Source: an uncultured Paracoccaceae bacterium
GTDB lineage: Bacteria; Pseudomonadota; Alphaproteobacteria; Rhodobacterales; Rhodobacteraceae
Reading direction: 5' to 3'
Assembly: GCA_947499635.1 (NCBI GenBank)
Contig: CANMPD010000017.1
Span: 1-64,000 of the forward strand
DNA length: 64,000 bases
Shown here: positions 18,319 to 27,753 of the stretch, piece by piece
How the letters are laid out: every line of letters starts with the position of its first letter
Position numbering within the stretch: the first letter of the stretch is position 1
The notes under the pieces: model-generated
The model's input: the letters and a program-made list of their open reading frames with translations, nothing else
Database searches by the model: none
Told to the model about the DNA's origin: nothing
Made by a program: the position numbers and the translations under genes

Positions 18319-18852
18319 TTATGCTTTTTTACGACGACGCATCGCAGCTGTTCCGCCCAGTGCTGTCAACAGCAGAAGACCTGCTGCAGGTACTGGAACT
18401 GGCGCAGGAGCTTCAGTCAAGAAAGATACTGTGTATGAGATTGGGTTCAACGCGTCTGGTGCTGTGTTGAACAATACGCTGAAAGTATCACCAGCAGAGA
18501 ATTCTGTCACGCCTTCAACGCCAGCAGCACCAAAGCTTGATGTACCTGTTGTCAGGATGAAACCGAATGTTGATTCTTCATCAAGCGGATCAGTGATTTC
18601 GTAAGTTGTGTTTTCAATGTCTGTACCAGAACTTGTACCAGATGCAGTCAATGAGAAGCCATTGATGCTGAAATCTTCAAGTACGGTAAAGTTGAAGTTG
18701 CCGCCGCTTTGGCCGGCAGATGTCGTGCCGCTAAAGCTGTAGCCTACGTCCGCGGAAAGGTCAGCATCTTGTGTGAAAACTGTGGCAGCAGAAGCTGCAA
18801 ATGGCATGATCGCAATAGCGGCTGTTGCCGCAGCTGTTTTGAAATAGTTCAT
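18319..18852 (-). CDS. VPLPA-CTERM sorting-domain protein
   Basis: 177 residues: a signal peptide (about 1-22, ending AASA), a Ser/Thr/Gly-rich body with no known enzyme motif, and a C-terminal tripartite sorting signal. That signal is VPVPAAGLLLLTALGG (motif plus hydrophobic helix) followed by the basic tail MRRRKKA. Such tails are cut by exosortases during transfer to the cell surface or matrix. No exosortase gene is in this window. Body composition suggests an extracellular structural or matrix protein. Confidence 0.88.
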   Translation of the reverse strand: MNYFKTAAATAAIAIMPFAASAATVFTQDADLSADVGYSFSGTTSAGQSGGNFNFTVLEDFSINGFSLTASGTSSGTDIENTTYEITDPLDEESTFGFILTTGTSSFGAAGVEGVTEFSAGDTFSVLFNTAPDALNPISYTVSFLTEAPAPVPVPAAGLLLLTALGGTAAMRRRKKA

Positions 18853-19497
18853 AATCCAGATACCTAGTTACATGATTAACGCCCACAATGGTGAGCCTTT
18901 CTGTGATAGTATTTGGAGGTATAGAGATATCTTAATTTATATTAAAGATATAATTACAGTTATTAACACGATTATAGCGAGGCTTGTCGCTTTGCGGCAG
19001 ATTATCCCGTAAAATAGCACTCTTAGGCTATGGATATAAGTGCTGAATTTGTACGCTAGGAGGTTATAAGCTCTCCTTTTACGGTACTTGCGTCGATATG
19101 TTTAAACCCTTGCGATCTATGAAGGAAAGCCATTTGTCGAATCGATAGACTTCTGGTTTTGCCGTCTCGTTCGCGGTGTGTTTATATTAACCAAGATTAT
19201 ATGTCACGAGGTCCCTAGGTATTTCAAAGGGAGTGTTAAGATGCAGATATTTTGGTTAATAGCGGATCGGATAATTTTCTGTGTGTGAGGGTTTAAGTCG
19301 TGTGATTGGAGAAGTTTTAATCACCACGGCAGTGGTCATAAGTGTCGTAATCTGTCTCAGTAGCTGACTGTGACTTTCAGTGTTCCATACTTGGTGAAAA
19401 AAACTACAGGGCGGATATTGCAATTCTCGCCAAATAAAGTCGTTTTTTTGTGCAAGCAGGGTCGAAAGTAGTGGAATCGTAGAATAGCTCTTCGATA
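18853..19497. other. Intergenic region without a supported gene
   Basis: About 645 nt, AT-rich. It holds short open frames on both strands but none with both a ribosome site and recognisable protein sequence. A 15-codon frame at 19241-19288 has an AAAGGGAG before its ATG, but nothing else supports it. A hydrophobic 20-odd-residue stretch around 19300-19370 could be a remnant of a lost gene. Confidence 0.4.
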
Positions 19498-19513
19498 TTG
19501 ACCAGTTGGTCAA
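19498..19513. promoter_or_regulatory. Perfect palindrome before the BMP importer operon (operator candidate)
   Basis: TTGACCA-GT-TGGTCAA: two 7-bp arms with a 2-bp centre, 40 nt before the ATG of the BMP binding-protein gene. Form and place suit a site for a dimeric repressor of GntR or TetR type. No such regulator is encoded in the window. Confidence 0.55.
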
Positions 19514-19552
19514 TTAAAGTGTTATCTGAAGAATAATTTCGGGGATGACACA

Positions 19553-20560
19553 ATGACAAAAGCAACACACTTCAGCCGCCGTCACTTTATGGCGACCACT
19601 GCGACGGCGACGCTCATGCTAACCTCTGGACGTGCAATTGCGGCTGAGCCAATTAAGACTGCGGGCATTTACACAGTACCGGTTGAGCAACAATGGGTGA
19701 GCCGTATCCATAAGGCAGCATTAACGGCGCAAGCACGTGGAGACATTTCTTATACGTTCTCAGAAAATGTGAGTAACACAGACTATGCTCGGGTCCTGCG
19801 GGAATACGCAGAAGCTGGGAATAAGCTGATTATTGGCGAGGTCTTTGGTGCTGAACAGGAGGCACGAGAGGTCGCGGCAGAGTATCCAGACGTTGCATTC
19901 CTTATGGGGTCCAGCTTTAAAGAGGATGCTGCGCTCGCAAATTTCTCGGTCTTTGATAACTATATCCAAGATGCTTCTTATTTATCAGGTATCATTGCAG
20001 GTGCGATGACGAAATCTGGTAATATCGGCATGGTTGGTGGGTTTCCGATCCCAGAGGTGAACCGTTTGATGCATGCGTTTATGGCTGGCGCTGCTGAGAT
20101 GAACCCGGATATTAAATTCCAGGTCAGCTTTATCGGAAGCTGGTTCGATCCGCCTAAAGCCAAAGAGACAGCATTTGCAATGATCGAGAATGGTGCAGAC
20201 ATGCTGTACGCAGAGCGTTTTGGTGTTTCAGACGCGGCCAAAGAAAAGGGCGTGCTGGCGATCGGCAATGTGATCGATACACAATCGGATTACCCTGAAA
20301 CTGTTGTGGCATCGGCGATTTGGCATTTTGAACCGACACTGGATAAGGCGATTGCCGAAGTGCAGGCAGGTAGCTTTAAAGCTGCGGATTACGGACTGTA
20401 TTCCTTCATGAAAGAAGGTGGAACGTCACTTGCGCCACTGGGAACATTTGAAGGTAAAGTTCCTGTTGCGGCGATGGAATTGGTGACCAAGCGCACTGCT
20501 GAAATCCAGTCAGGCGATTTTACTGTCATTATTAATGACGATGAACCAAAGTCGTCCTAG
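19553..20560 (+). CDS. BMP-family substrate-binding protein (nucleoside-type ABC importer)
   Basis: 335 residues with a Tat-type signal (SRRHFMATTATATLML, cleavage after about AIAA, residue 30) and a BMP/PnrA-like periplasmic-binding fold. This family binds purine nucleosides in several bacteria. It is the first gene of a five-gene operon with two permeases, a double ATPase and a cytosine-deaminase-like enzyme, so a nucleobase or nucleoside-like ligand fits. A palindrome just upstream is a likely operator. Confidence 0.9.
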   Translation: MTKATHFSRRHFMATTATATLMLTSGRAIAAEPIKTAGIYTVPVEQQWVSRIHKAALTAQARGDISYTFSENVSNTDYARVLREYAEAGNKLIIGEVFGAEQEAREVAAEYPDVAFLMGSSFKEDAALANFSVFDNYIQDASYLSGIIAGAMTKSGNIGMVGGFPIPEVNRLMHAFMAGAAEMNPDIKFQVSFIGSWFDPPKAKETAFAMIENGADMLYAERFGVSDAAKEKGVLAIGNVIDTQSDYPETVVASAIWHFEPTLDKAIAEVQAGSFKAADYGLYSFMKEGGTSLAPLGTFEGKVPVAAMELVTKRTAEIQSGDFTVIINDDEPKSS

Positions 20561-20566
20561 GTCGAT

Positions 20567-22111
20567 ATGACAAAAGACGCGACTGAGGTTCTTCGCCTAA
20601 ACCGCATCACTAAACGATTTGGAAAACTGACCGCTAATGATGCGGTTAGTTTTTCTTTGAATCAAGGTGAAGTGGTGGCTTTGCTTGGCGAGAATGGCGC
20701 GGGTAAAACCACGCTAATGAATATTTTGTTCGGCCAATATACAGCTGACGATGGCACCGTTGAAGTGTTTGGTGAGACTTTACCAGCCGGCAATTCGCGC
20801 GCCGCATTAGATGCGGGTGTTGGCATGGTGCATCAGCACTTCACGCTGGCCGATAATATGACGGTGCAAGAAAATATTACGCTTGGCGTGAGATCGCTAT
20901 TCAGTGCCAGCTTGGATAGAGGGGCGGCACGTGCGCGGATTGTAGAGTTGTCCGAAACCTTTCAACTGGCGGTGTCGCCTGAGGCGCGTGTTGGAAACCT
21001 AACTGTAGGCGAACGCCAACGTGTGGAGATCCTCAAGGCGCTGTACCGCGATGTCCGTATTTTGATTTTAGACGAGCCAACAGCGGTTTTGACCCCACAA
21101 GAGGTGGATGACCTATTTGTTACGCTTAAACAGGCCGTAGCGAACGGTCTGTCGATCATTTTTATCTCTCACAAACTACATGAAGTTATGGCAATTGCCG
21201 ATCGTGTTGTTGTTCTACGACATGGTAAGTTGTCTGGAAGCGCACGTGTGCAGGACACTGATACCACCTCTTTGGCAGCTATGATGATGGGCACGGACGC
21301 TGTGCCGCCCGTGATAGCGACAAGCGCAGCGGGAGAGGCTTTGTTCGAGCTCAAAGAGGTATCGACACCGAATATTGGCACTGCTCCTGGTTTGAAATCG
21401 GTGTCGTTGGCATTGAGGGCGAACCAAATTATTGGCTTGGCTGGCGTGTCAGGAAATGGACAAGCCGCATTGGCGGATGTGGTTGGCGGATTACGTATGC
21501 CGGCCCAAGGGCATGTTTTACTTGGCAGCGAGGTTTTGGAAAAATGGACTCCACGTGTGGCTGTTCAAAATGGCGTTGCTCGTATTCCTGAAGATCGTCA
21601 CAAAACCGGAACTATTGCGGATTTTGACCTGACCGAGAATGCAATTCTAGAACAATATAGTACTGCACCCTTTAGCAAAAAGGGGTGGTTGAATTGGCGT
21701 AAAGCGCGCGCATTTGCGGATGGAATTATAGAGAAGTATGATGTGCGTTGCCCTGGTGCAGGCACCCGTATTCGATTGTTGTCTGGGGGGAATATGCAAA
21801 AGCTCATCTTAGGGCGCGTGTTAGAGGCCGAGCCCCAGATTGTTTTGGCCAACCAACCCGTCCGAGGGCTTGATATCGGTGCCGTGAACTATGTGCATAG
21901 TCAATTATTAGAGGCGCGTGACCGTGGTGCGTCTGTGTTGTTGATCTCTGAGGATCTTGACGAGATTATGACCTTGTCTGATGTTATTTATGTGATTGCA
22001 GATGGTCGCTTGTCACCGGCATTTACCCGCGGAGAGATGACTCCAGCAGAGCTGGGAATTTGGATGGCTGGCCAAGGGGATAGTCCCAAGGAAGTGTCCT
22101 ATGCGTCTTGA
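20567..22111 (+). CDS. ABC transporter ATP-binding protein, nucleoside type (two ABC domains)
   Basis: 514 residues with two ABC domains in tandem. The first has Walker A GENGAGKTT, signature LTVGERQRVE and Walker B ILILDEP. The second has the degenerate Walker A GVSGNGQAAL and signature LSGGNMQKL, as is normal for the RbsA/NupO-type ATPases that serve BMP importers. It starts 6 nt after the binding-protein stop, and its end overlaps the next gene by 11 nt. Confidence 0.93.
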   Translation: MTKDATEVLRLNRITKRFGKLTANDAVSFSLNQGEVVALLGENGAGKTTLMNILFGQYTADDGTVEVFGETLPAGNSRAALDAGVGMVHQHFTLADNMTVQENITLGVRSLFSASLDRGAARARIVELSETFQLAVSPEARVGNLTVGERQRVEILKALYRDVRILILDEPTAVLTPQEVDDLFVTLKQAVANGLSIIFISHKLHEVMAIADRVVVLRHGKLSGSARVQDTDTTSLAAMMMGTDAVPPVIATSAAGEALFELKEVSTPNIGTAPGLKSVSLALRANQIIGLAGVSGNGQAALADVVGGLRMPAQGHVLLGSEVLEKWTPRVAVQNGVARIPEDRHKTGTIADFDLTENAILEQYSTAPFSKKGWLNWRKARAFADGIIEKYDVRCPGAGTRIRLLSGGNMQKLILGRVLEAEPQIVLANQPVRGLDIGAVNYVHSQLLEARDRGASVLLISEDLDEIMTLSDVIYVIADGRLSPAFTRGEMTPAELGIWMAGQGDSPKEVSYAS

Positions 22112-23150
22112 AGCTATCACACAGCCATCATTGCTGCGTAAAATGGTGCCGCCTATCCTTGCATTGATAACAACTGTTATTTTTGCGTCGTTTCTTGCCA
22201 TGATCGCGGGAGCGAACCCTTTATCCGTGTTGGGGTTGATCCTAAAGGGGGCGTTTGGATCTCAGTTCGCCATTCTCGAAACGCTCAACCGAGCCACCCC
22301 GTTGATCTTTACAGGGCTTGCCGCCGCCGTCGCCTTTCGTGCCAAATTTTGGAACATCGGAGCTGAAGCGCAGCTATATGCAGGTGCGCTGATCACTGTT
22401 GTGTTGGGCACCGGTGTCTTGCCATGGCCAAGTTTTACGATCTTACCTACGCTTGCTTTAGTGTCCATTCTTGCGGGTGCAGTGCTTTTGTTAGCCCCTG
22501 CTTTGCTGAAAACTCGCTTTGGTGTGGACGAGGTTGTGACGACGTTATTGTTTAATTTTATCTTCCTGTTGTTTATTTCTATGTTGTTGGAAGGACCGCT
22601 CAAAGATCCGATGGGTATGGGTTGGCCAAAGTCTGCGCGATTGATCGCCGAGGCGCGCTTGCCCCGTCTTGTTGATGGGTTGCGGCTGCATTGGGGGTTT
22701 GCTTTGGCGGTTCTGTCTGCGATCGGAATTTGGGTTATCCAAACCCGCAGTACACTGGGTTATGAAATGCGTGCTGTCGGCTTGAACAAAGAGGCTGCGG
22801 CTTTTGCAGGTATTTCCGTTAATACAGTACTCGTCAAAACCGCATTGCTATCCGGTGGCTTGGCTGCATTGGCGGGGTTCTCTGAGGTTGCGGGATTAAA
22901 GGGCAGTCTGACGCTCGATCTGTCGCCGGGCTTTGGCTACACAGGGATTATTGTCGCAATGCTTGCTTTGCTTAACCCGCTTGGGGTGATCATTGCCGCC
23001 TTGTTTGTGGCAGGTATCTTTGTGGGGGCCGATAGCATGAGCCGCGCGGCTGATGTTCCCACCTATCTAGCAGATATCATGCTTGCAACGGCGCTTTTAT
23101 TGATGGTCCTCGCCATTATGTTGACCCGTTTTCGCGTCGTAAGGGACTAA
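22101..23150 (+). CDS. ABC transporter permease, nucleoside type (first)
   Basis: A 349-residue membrane protein with 8-10 helices of the branched-chain/ribose/nucleoside permease superfamily (NupP/YufP-like). It contains the conserved GLAAAVAFRAKFWNIGAEAQ region. It forms the channel together with the next gene's product. The start overlaps the ATPase gene by 11 nt and the stop is 2 nt before the next start. Confidence 0.9.
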   Translation: MRLEAITQPSLLRKMVPPILALITTVIFASFLAMIAGANPLSVLGLILKGAFGSQFAILETLNRATPLIFTGLAAAVAFRAKFWNIGAEAQLYAGALITVVLGTGVLPWPSFTILPTLALVSILAGAVLLLAPALLKTRFGVDEVVTTLLFNFIFLLFISMLLEGPLKDPMGMGWPKSARLIAEARLPRLVDGLRLHWGFALAVLSAIGIWVIQTRSTLGYEMRAVGLNKEAAAFAGISVNTVLVKTALLSGGLAALAGFSEVAGLKGSLTLDLSPGFGYTGIIVAMLALLNPLGVIIAALFVAGIFVGADSMSRAADVPTYLADIMLATALLLMVLAIMLTRFRVVRD

Positions 23151-23152
23151 GT

Positions 23153-24097
23153 ATGGAAATCATCGATATTCTGTTCACCGCCAGTTTTTGGGCCGCCGCG
23201 ATCCGCATTGCCAGTCCGTTGATCTTTGCCACATTGGGAGAGCTTATCTGTGAACGTGCAGGCGTTTTGAACCTTGGAATCGAAGGTATCATGGTGGCGG
23301 GTGCTTTTGCTGGGTGGATGGCAGTTTATTCCGGTACAGACCTTTGGACGGGTGTTGCGATTGCTATGTTTGTGGGGATGGCATTTGGTTTGTTACATAG
23401 CCTACTTACGGTGCCGTTTGGATTGTCGCAGCATGTTGTTGGGTTAGGAGTGACATTGCTTGCAACATCGTCGACCTATTATGCCTACCGGCTTGCTCTA
23501 CCAGAGGTCACGAGCCCCCCAAAGATCGACGCTTTTCAACCTCTCGAAATTCCCTTGTTGTCGGAAATACCCCTCTTAGGCGGAGCGCTATTTTCGCAAA
23601 CACCTTTCACTTATCTTGCGTTTATCTTGGTCTTGGTTGTGTCTGTGGTTCTGTATCGTACACCTCTTGGTCTTGCGTTACGCGCTGCAGGTGAGAACCC
23701 AGCAGCTGTGGCGGCGCAGGGATTACCTGTTACTGGTCTGCGTATGGGAGCTGTCATTATGGGCAGTGGTTTGATGGCGATGGGCGGGGCTTTTTTAACG
23801 ATGTCTGCCTTTGATAGTTTCTTTTTTGAAATGGTGAATGGCCGGGGTTGGATATGTATTGCGCTTGTTGTTTTCGGAGCATGGCGACCGGGTAAAGCCC
23901 TGATGGGGGCTGTGCTTTTTGCGGCCTTTGATGCCCTACAAATCCGTGTCCAGCAAACCAGTTTTGGTGCAGAAATCCCCTATCAGATATTTCTGATGAT
24001 GCCCTATATCCTCTCCATCCTTGCCCTTGTGATGGTATCGCGCCGGGCGGAAGTTCCTGCCGCCTTGATGGTGCCATTTAATAAAGGAGAACGCTGA
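23153..24097 (+). CDS. ABC transporter permease, nucleoside type (second)
   Basis: A 314-residue membrane protein of the same superfamily (NupQ/YufQ-like). The hallmark stretch TLGELICERAGVLNLGIEGIM is present. Partner of the preceding permease. Its stop codon shares its last base with the ATG of the amidohydrolase gene, so the enzyme and importer are translated together. Confidence 0.92.
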   Translation: MEIIDILFTASFWAAAIRIASPLIFATLGELICERAGVLNLGIEGIMVAGAFAGWMAVYSGTDLWTGVAIAMFVGMAFGLLHSLLTVPFGLSQHVVGLGVTLLATSSTYYAYRLALPEVTSPPKIDAFQPLEIPLLSEIPLLGGALFSQTPFTYLAFILVLVVSVVLYRTPLGLALRAAGENPAAVAAQGLPVTGLRMGAVIMGSGLMAMGGAFLTMSAFDSFFFEMVNGRGWICIALVVFGAWRPGKALMGAVLFAAFDALQIRVQQTSFGAEIPYQIFLMMPYILSILALVMVSRRAEVPAALMVPFNKGER

Positions 24098-25380
24098 TGT
24101 TTGATTTAATCGTAAAGGGCGGGACTCTGCCCGATGGTCAGGTCACGGATATTGGTATTCAGGGTGGTAAGATTACAGCGATGGAAGCGCTGGGCAGTGC
24201 TCAAGCCAAGCGCGTTGTCGACGCGACCGGGGATCTTGTTAGCCCGCCTTTTGTGGATCCGCATTTCCATATGGATGCCACCTTGTCCTACGGCTTGCCA
24301 CGTATCAATGCCTCTGGAACACTTCTGGAGGGGATCGGACTGTGGGGCGAACTAAAGCAGGTCATGACCCAGGATGAGGTTGTAGAGCGCGCGCTGACAT
24401 ATTGCGATTGGGCGACGAGCATGGGGCTTTTGGCCATTCGCAGCCATGTTGATACCTGCGATGATCGACTTTTGGGAGTCGAGGCTTTGTTGCATGTGCG
24501 CGAGCAGGTCAAAGATTATATTGATCTGCAATTGGTCGCGTTTCCACAGGATGGATTTTATCGTGACCCAACGGCGCGTGACAATACATTACGTGCGTTA
24601 GATATGGGCGTCGATGTTGTCGGCGGTATACCACATTTTGAACGCACAATGGCAGATGGCAAGGCTTCTGTCAGGGAACTTTGCGAGATTGCGGCCCAGC
24701 GTGGCTTGCAGGTGGATTTACATTGCGATGAAACTGATGATCCACAGTCACGTCATATCGAAACGTTAGCCTTTGAAACCCAGCGTTTAGGATTGCAGGG
24801 ACGGGTTGCTGGGTCTCATCTGACGTCGATGCATTCGATGGACAATTACTATGTGTCCAAGCTGTTGCCTTTGATCGCTGAGGCCGAGATCAATGCGATT
24901 CCAAATCCATTGATCAATATCGTTTTGCAGGGACGGCACGATACCTATCCAAAGCGGCGCGGTTTGACGCGCGTCAAGGAGATGCTGGCACATGGTATTA
25001 ACGTTGGCTGGGGGCAGGATTGCGTGCTTGACCCATGGTATTCGCTTGGCACGGCTGACATGCTGGATGTGGCCTTTATGGGGCTGCACGTTGCGCAGAT
25101 GACCAGCCCTCAAGAGATGCGAACCTGTTTTGACATGGTCACAACAAACAACGCAAAAACAATGGGTCTAGACGATTATGGGCTGTATGTCGGTGCGAAA
25201 GCATCCCTTGTTATCTTGGATGCAAACGATCCAGTTGAAGCGTTGCGCCTGCGGGCCACTAGACTTTGCGTCATCGCCAATGGCCGCGTGGTCAGTCAAA
25301 CGCCACGTGCGGATGCGACGCTTTCTCTGGAGGGGCGACCGGAACGGTCGCGCAGACGGCATAGACCTCACACAGCGTGA
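24097..25380 (+). CDS. Cytosine-deaminase-like amidohydrolase
   Basis: 427 residues, clearly homologous to E. coli CodA. Metal ligands and catalytic residues are kept: His56 and His58 (HFH), Gln151, His209 and Glu212 (HCDETDD), His241 and Asp308. The position after the last Asp, which is Asp314 in CodA and touches the substrate, is Cys309 here (GQDCVLDPWY against GHDDVFDPWY). The true substrate may therefore be another pyrimidine, purine or triazine-like ring. It closes the nucleoside-type importer operon, so it probably deaminates what the importer brings in. The last 15 residues are rich in Arg. Confidence 0.86.
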   Translation: MFDLIVKGGTLPDGQVTDIGIQGGKITAMEALGSAQAKRVVDATGDLVSPPFVDPHFHMDATLSYGLPRINASGTLLEGIGLWGELKQVMTQDEVVERALTYCDWATSMGLLAIRSHVDTCDDRLLGVEALLHVREQVKDYIDLQLVAFPQDGFYRDPTARDNTLRALDMGVDVVGGIPHFERTMADGKASVRELCEIAAQRGLQVDLHCDETDDPQSRHIETLAFETQRLGLQGRVAGSHLTSMHSMDNYYVSKLLPLIAEAEINAIPNPLINIVLQGRHDTYPKRRGLTRVKEMLAHGINVGWGQDCVLDPWYSLGTADMLDVAFMGLHVAQMTSPQEMRTCFDMVTTNNAKTMGLDDYGLYVGAKASLVILDANDPVEALRLRATRLCVIANGRVVSQTPRADATLSLEGRPERSRRRHRPHTA

Positions 25381-25381
25381 A

Positions 25382-25969
25382 TTAGCGCAGCATCATATGA
25401 TCTAGATTGGTGCGTATGGCAGGCCACTCGGCAGCCGTGATAGAATAAACGGCAGTATCGCGTAGGGTGCCGTTTGGCATGATGGAATGCGCACGCAGTA
25501 TGCCATCCAGCTGCGCGCCGAGACGCTCAATTGCAGCTCTGCTTTGACGGTTCAGCCGATGAGTGCGAAACTCAACGGCAATTGCGTTCTTGTCTTCAAA
25601 GGCATGTTGCAACAACAAACGTTTGCAGGCGGTGTTTAACCCTGTGCGCTGAACGGATTTACGATACCATGTTGAACCGATTTCGACACGTCGGTTTTTA
25701 TGGTCAATGTTCATATAGGTTGTCATTCCCACCGCTTGCCCAGCTGGTGATATGATCGCAAAAGGCACCATCGTGCCTGCATCACGTAAGCCAAGGCGAC
25801 GCTCTATCTCGGCGGGGATCTCTGCAGCACGAGGCACGGATGTGTACCAGAGTTGATGTAGTGCGCCATCATCAGCGGCACTGATGAGGTCTGACGCGTG
25901 ATCCTGTGATAGAGGCGCGAGCGTGCATTGGGCACTGGTCAACGCCTGAGATGTCATCCACATAAGCAT
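25382..25969 (-). CDS. GNAT-family N-acetyltransferase (RimJ/RimL-like)
   Basis: A 195-residue protein of the RimJ/RimL type: ISPAGQAVGMTTYMNID in the central strand, EIGSTWYRKSVQRTGLN for acetyl-CoA binding, and VEFRTHRLNRQSRAAIERLGA near the C-terminus. Members acetylate protein N-termini or small amines. It converges with the nucleoside operon, with only 1 nt between stops. The start at 25969 follows an AAAGGG; an ATG 4 codons later is possible. Confidence 0.85.
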   Translation of the reverse strand: MLMWMTSQALTSAQCTLAPLSQDHASDLISAADDGALHQLWYTSVPRAAEIPAEIERRLGLRDAGTMVPFAIISPAGQAVGMTTYMNIDHKNRRVEIGSTWYRKSVQRTGLNTACKRLLLQHAFEDKNAIAVEFRTHRLNRQSRAAIERLGAQLDGILRAHSIMPNGTLRDTAVYSITAAEWPAIRTNLDHMMLR

Positions 25970-26004
25970 AGCCCTTTGATTATGATATATATAGTCTGCA
26001 AAAT

Positions 26005-26030
26005 AGGCGGCCCCAACGAAAGAGCCGCCT
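26005..26030 (-). terminator. Probable terminator of the aminotransferase gene
   Basis: A 7-bp stem (AGGCGGC / GCCGCCT) with a 12-nt loop, 45 nt after the aminotransferase stop. It is followed on the minus strand by a short T-rich stretch. Confidence 0.55.
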
Positions 26031-26074
26031 TTGATGAATTGGATGAAACCAACCTTTGATCTATGCTCGATATT

Positions 26075-27472
26075 TTAACCAAAGACGGTTGTCAGCGCCT
26101 TATCAACCGCATCCGTGATCTGATCAACATCTTCAGCCGTGATGATGAGGGCAGGGCTGAAACACAGCGTATTGTTTCGATCAGGGACCGAACGGTTGGT
26201 TACACCAATCAGAACACCGTGATTGCCTGCTTCACTAACGACCTTTTGTGCCAGAGCTTCGTCTACGGGATCGCGGGTGTCGCGGTCTGTGACCAATTCG
26301 AGCCCAAGAAACAAACCTTTGCCGCGTACATCACCTATAACCGTATGTTTTTCTTTGAGCGCGTGCAGGTTTTTCATCATACGCTCGCCCATGATGGTGC
26401 AGTTCTCGAGAAGATTTTCGTCTTCGATGATGCGCATATTTTCTAACGCAGCCGCTGGACCCGCTGTGCAGCCCCCAAACGTAGAGATATCACGGAAGTA
26501 GTTCATTGGATCCGAGGCATCGTCTTTGAACATGTCAAAGACTTCTTCAGTGGTGACCATACAAGCAATCGCCGCGTAACCTGATGCCACACCTTTGGCC
26601 ATAGTCACAAAATCAGGCTTGATACCATAATGCTGGTAACCGAACCATTTGCCGGTGCGGCCAACGCCACAAACCACTTCATCGATATGCAGCAGGATGT
26701 CATATTTCTTGCAGATTTCTTGTACGCGTTCCCAATAACCTTCGGGGGGCGTAATGACGCCACCTCCTGCTGTCACGGGTTCAAGGCATAGGGCGCCAAC
26801 GGTTTCTGGACCCTCACGCAGGATAACATCTTCGATTAGATTTGCCGCTGCAATACCGAATTCACGCCCCGAAAGATGCTCAAGACCCAACTCGTGTTTG
26901 CGGTACTCCATACAATGGGGAACGGAGATGAAATCGGGTGCAAATGGGCCGTATTGCGCGTTGCGTTCGTGCTGGCCGCCAGCAGACAGTGCCGCAATGG
27001 TGGAGCCGTGGTAGTCGCGATCACGATACAGGATCTTAGTTTTCACGCCGCCGTACTTTTTGTGAGCGATCTGGCGGATCATCTTAAACGCTTTTTCGTT
27101 CGCTTCAGAGCCGGAACTGACATAGTAAACACGGCTCATACCAGGCATTTTTTCGATCAGTTTTTCCGCATATATTGCGCCAGGAATGGACCCTGCAGCC
27201 TGCGCGAAATAGTTCACTTTCATCAGTTGGTCATAGATCGCTTTAGCGATACTTTCACGGCCGTAGCCAACGTTAACGGTCCAAACCGCACCGGACACGG
27301 CATCTAGCCACTCTTTTCCGTTCTGATCCCAAACACGCATACCTTTGCCTTCGACGATAATACGCGGATCTGAGGTTTCAAATGGCTTGTGCTGCACTAG
27401 GTGATGCCAGACGTGAGCTTTGTCTGCTGCAATAACGTGGCTCAGGTCATTTTCAGTGAACGCGCCGTGCAT
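26075..27472 (-). CDS. tpa: Class III aminotransferase, taurine-pyruvate type
   Basis: A 465-residue PLP enzyme of class III (omega-aminotransferases). The PLP lysine is in MAKGVASGY, with upstream HIDEVVCGVGRTG. The N-terminal part (HLVQHKPFETSDPRIIVEG) fits the taurine-pyruvate aminotransferases I know from Roseobacter relatives, which make sulfoacetaldehyde and alanine from taurine and pyruvate. No sulfoacetaldehyde acetyltransferase or taurine importer is in the window, so the amine donor could also be another omega-amine. Single-gene unit with its own terminator. Confidence 0.8.
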   Translation of the reverse strand: MHGAFTENDLSHVIAADKAHVWHHLVQHKPFETSDPRIIVEGKGMRVWDQNGKEWLDAVSGAVWTVNVGYGRESIAKAIYDQLMKVNYFAQAAGSIPGAIYAEKLIEKMPGMSRVYYVSSGSEANEKAFKMIRQIAHKKYGGVKTKILYRDRDYHGSTIAALSAGGQHERNAQYGPFAPDFISVPHCMEYRKHELGLEHLSGREFGIAAANLIEDVILREGPETVGALCLEPVTAGGGVITPPEGYWERVQEICKKYDILLHIDEVVCGVGRTGKWFGYQHYGIKPDFVTMAKGVASGYAAIACMVTTEEVFDMFKDDASDPMNYFRDISTFGGCTAGPAAALENMRIIEDENLLENCTIMGERMMKNLHALKEKHTVIGDVRGKGLFLGLELVTDRDTRDPVDEALAQKVVSEAGNHGVLIGVTNRSVPDRNNTLCFSPALIITAEDVDQITDAVDKALTTVFG

Positions 27473-27753
27473 GACATGTCCTTTCTGTATGTAAGTCTGT
27501 TGACAGGAGGGCAGAGTCGGGTGGACGGTGCCGTTACATTAACACAGAGGGAATTTGCTGTGTGCCTGTAGGGCCAGATGGTTTCGGCATTTAAGGCCAA
27601 TTTTTCATGTATGGGGTCTCTCTGGGTGATTAGGTTGATCGGGAGTGTATTAAGTATCTGATATCATGTTATTATATTGATTTTCATGTATTCCGTGATG
27701 CAAGGTTTTAGATCTAGGTCTTCGTGAATTTATTCGAGAAAAAGGTGAGAGTG

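Noticed and set aside
18206-18604. 132-residue plus-strand open frame after the LysR gene
   Set aside because: It runs through the terminator and antisense to the VPLPA-CTERM gene; composition matches a shadow frame.
19256-19513. 85-residue minus-strand open frame before the BMP gene
   Set aside because: No ribosome site or known motif, and it runs through the operator palindrome.
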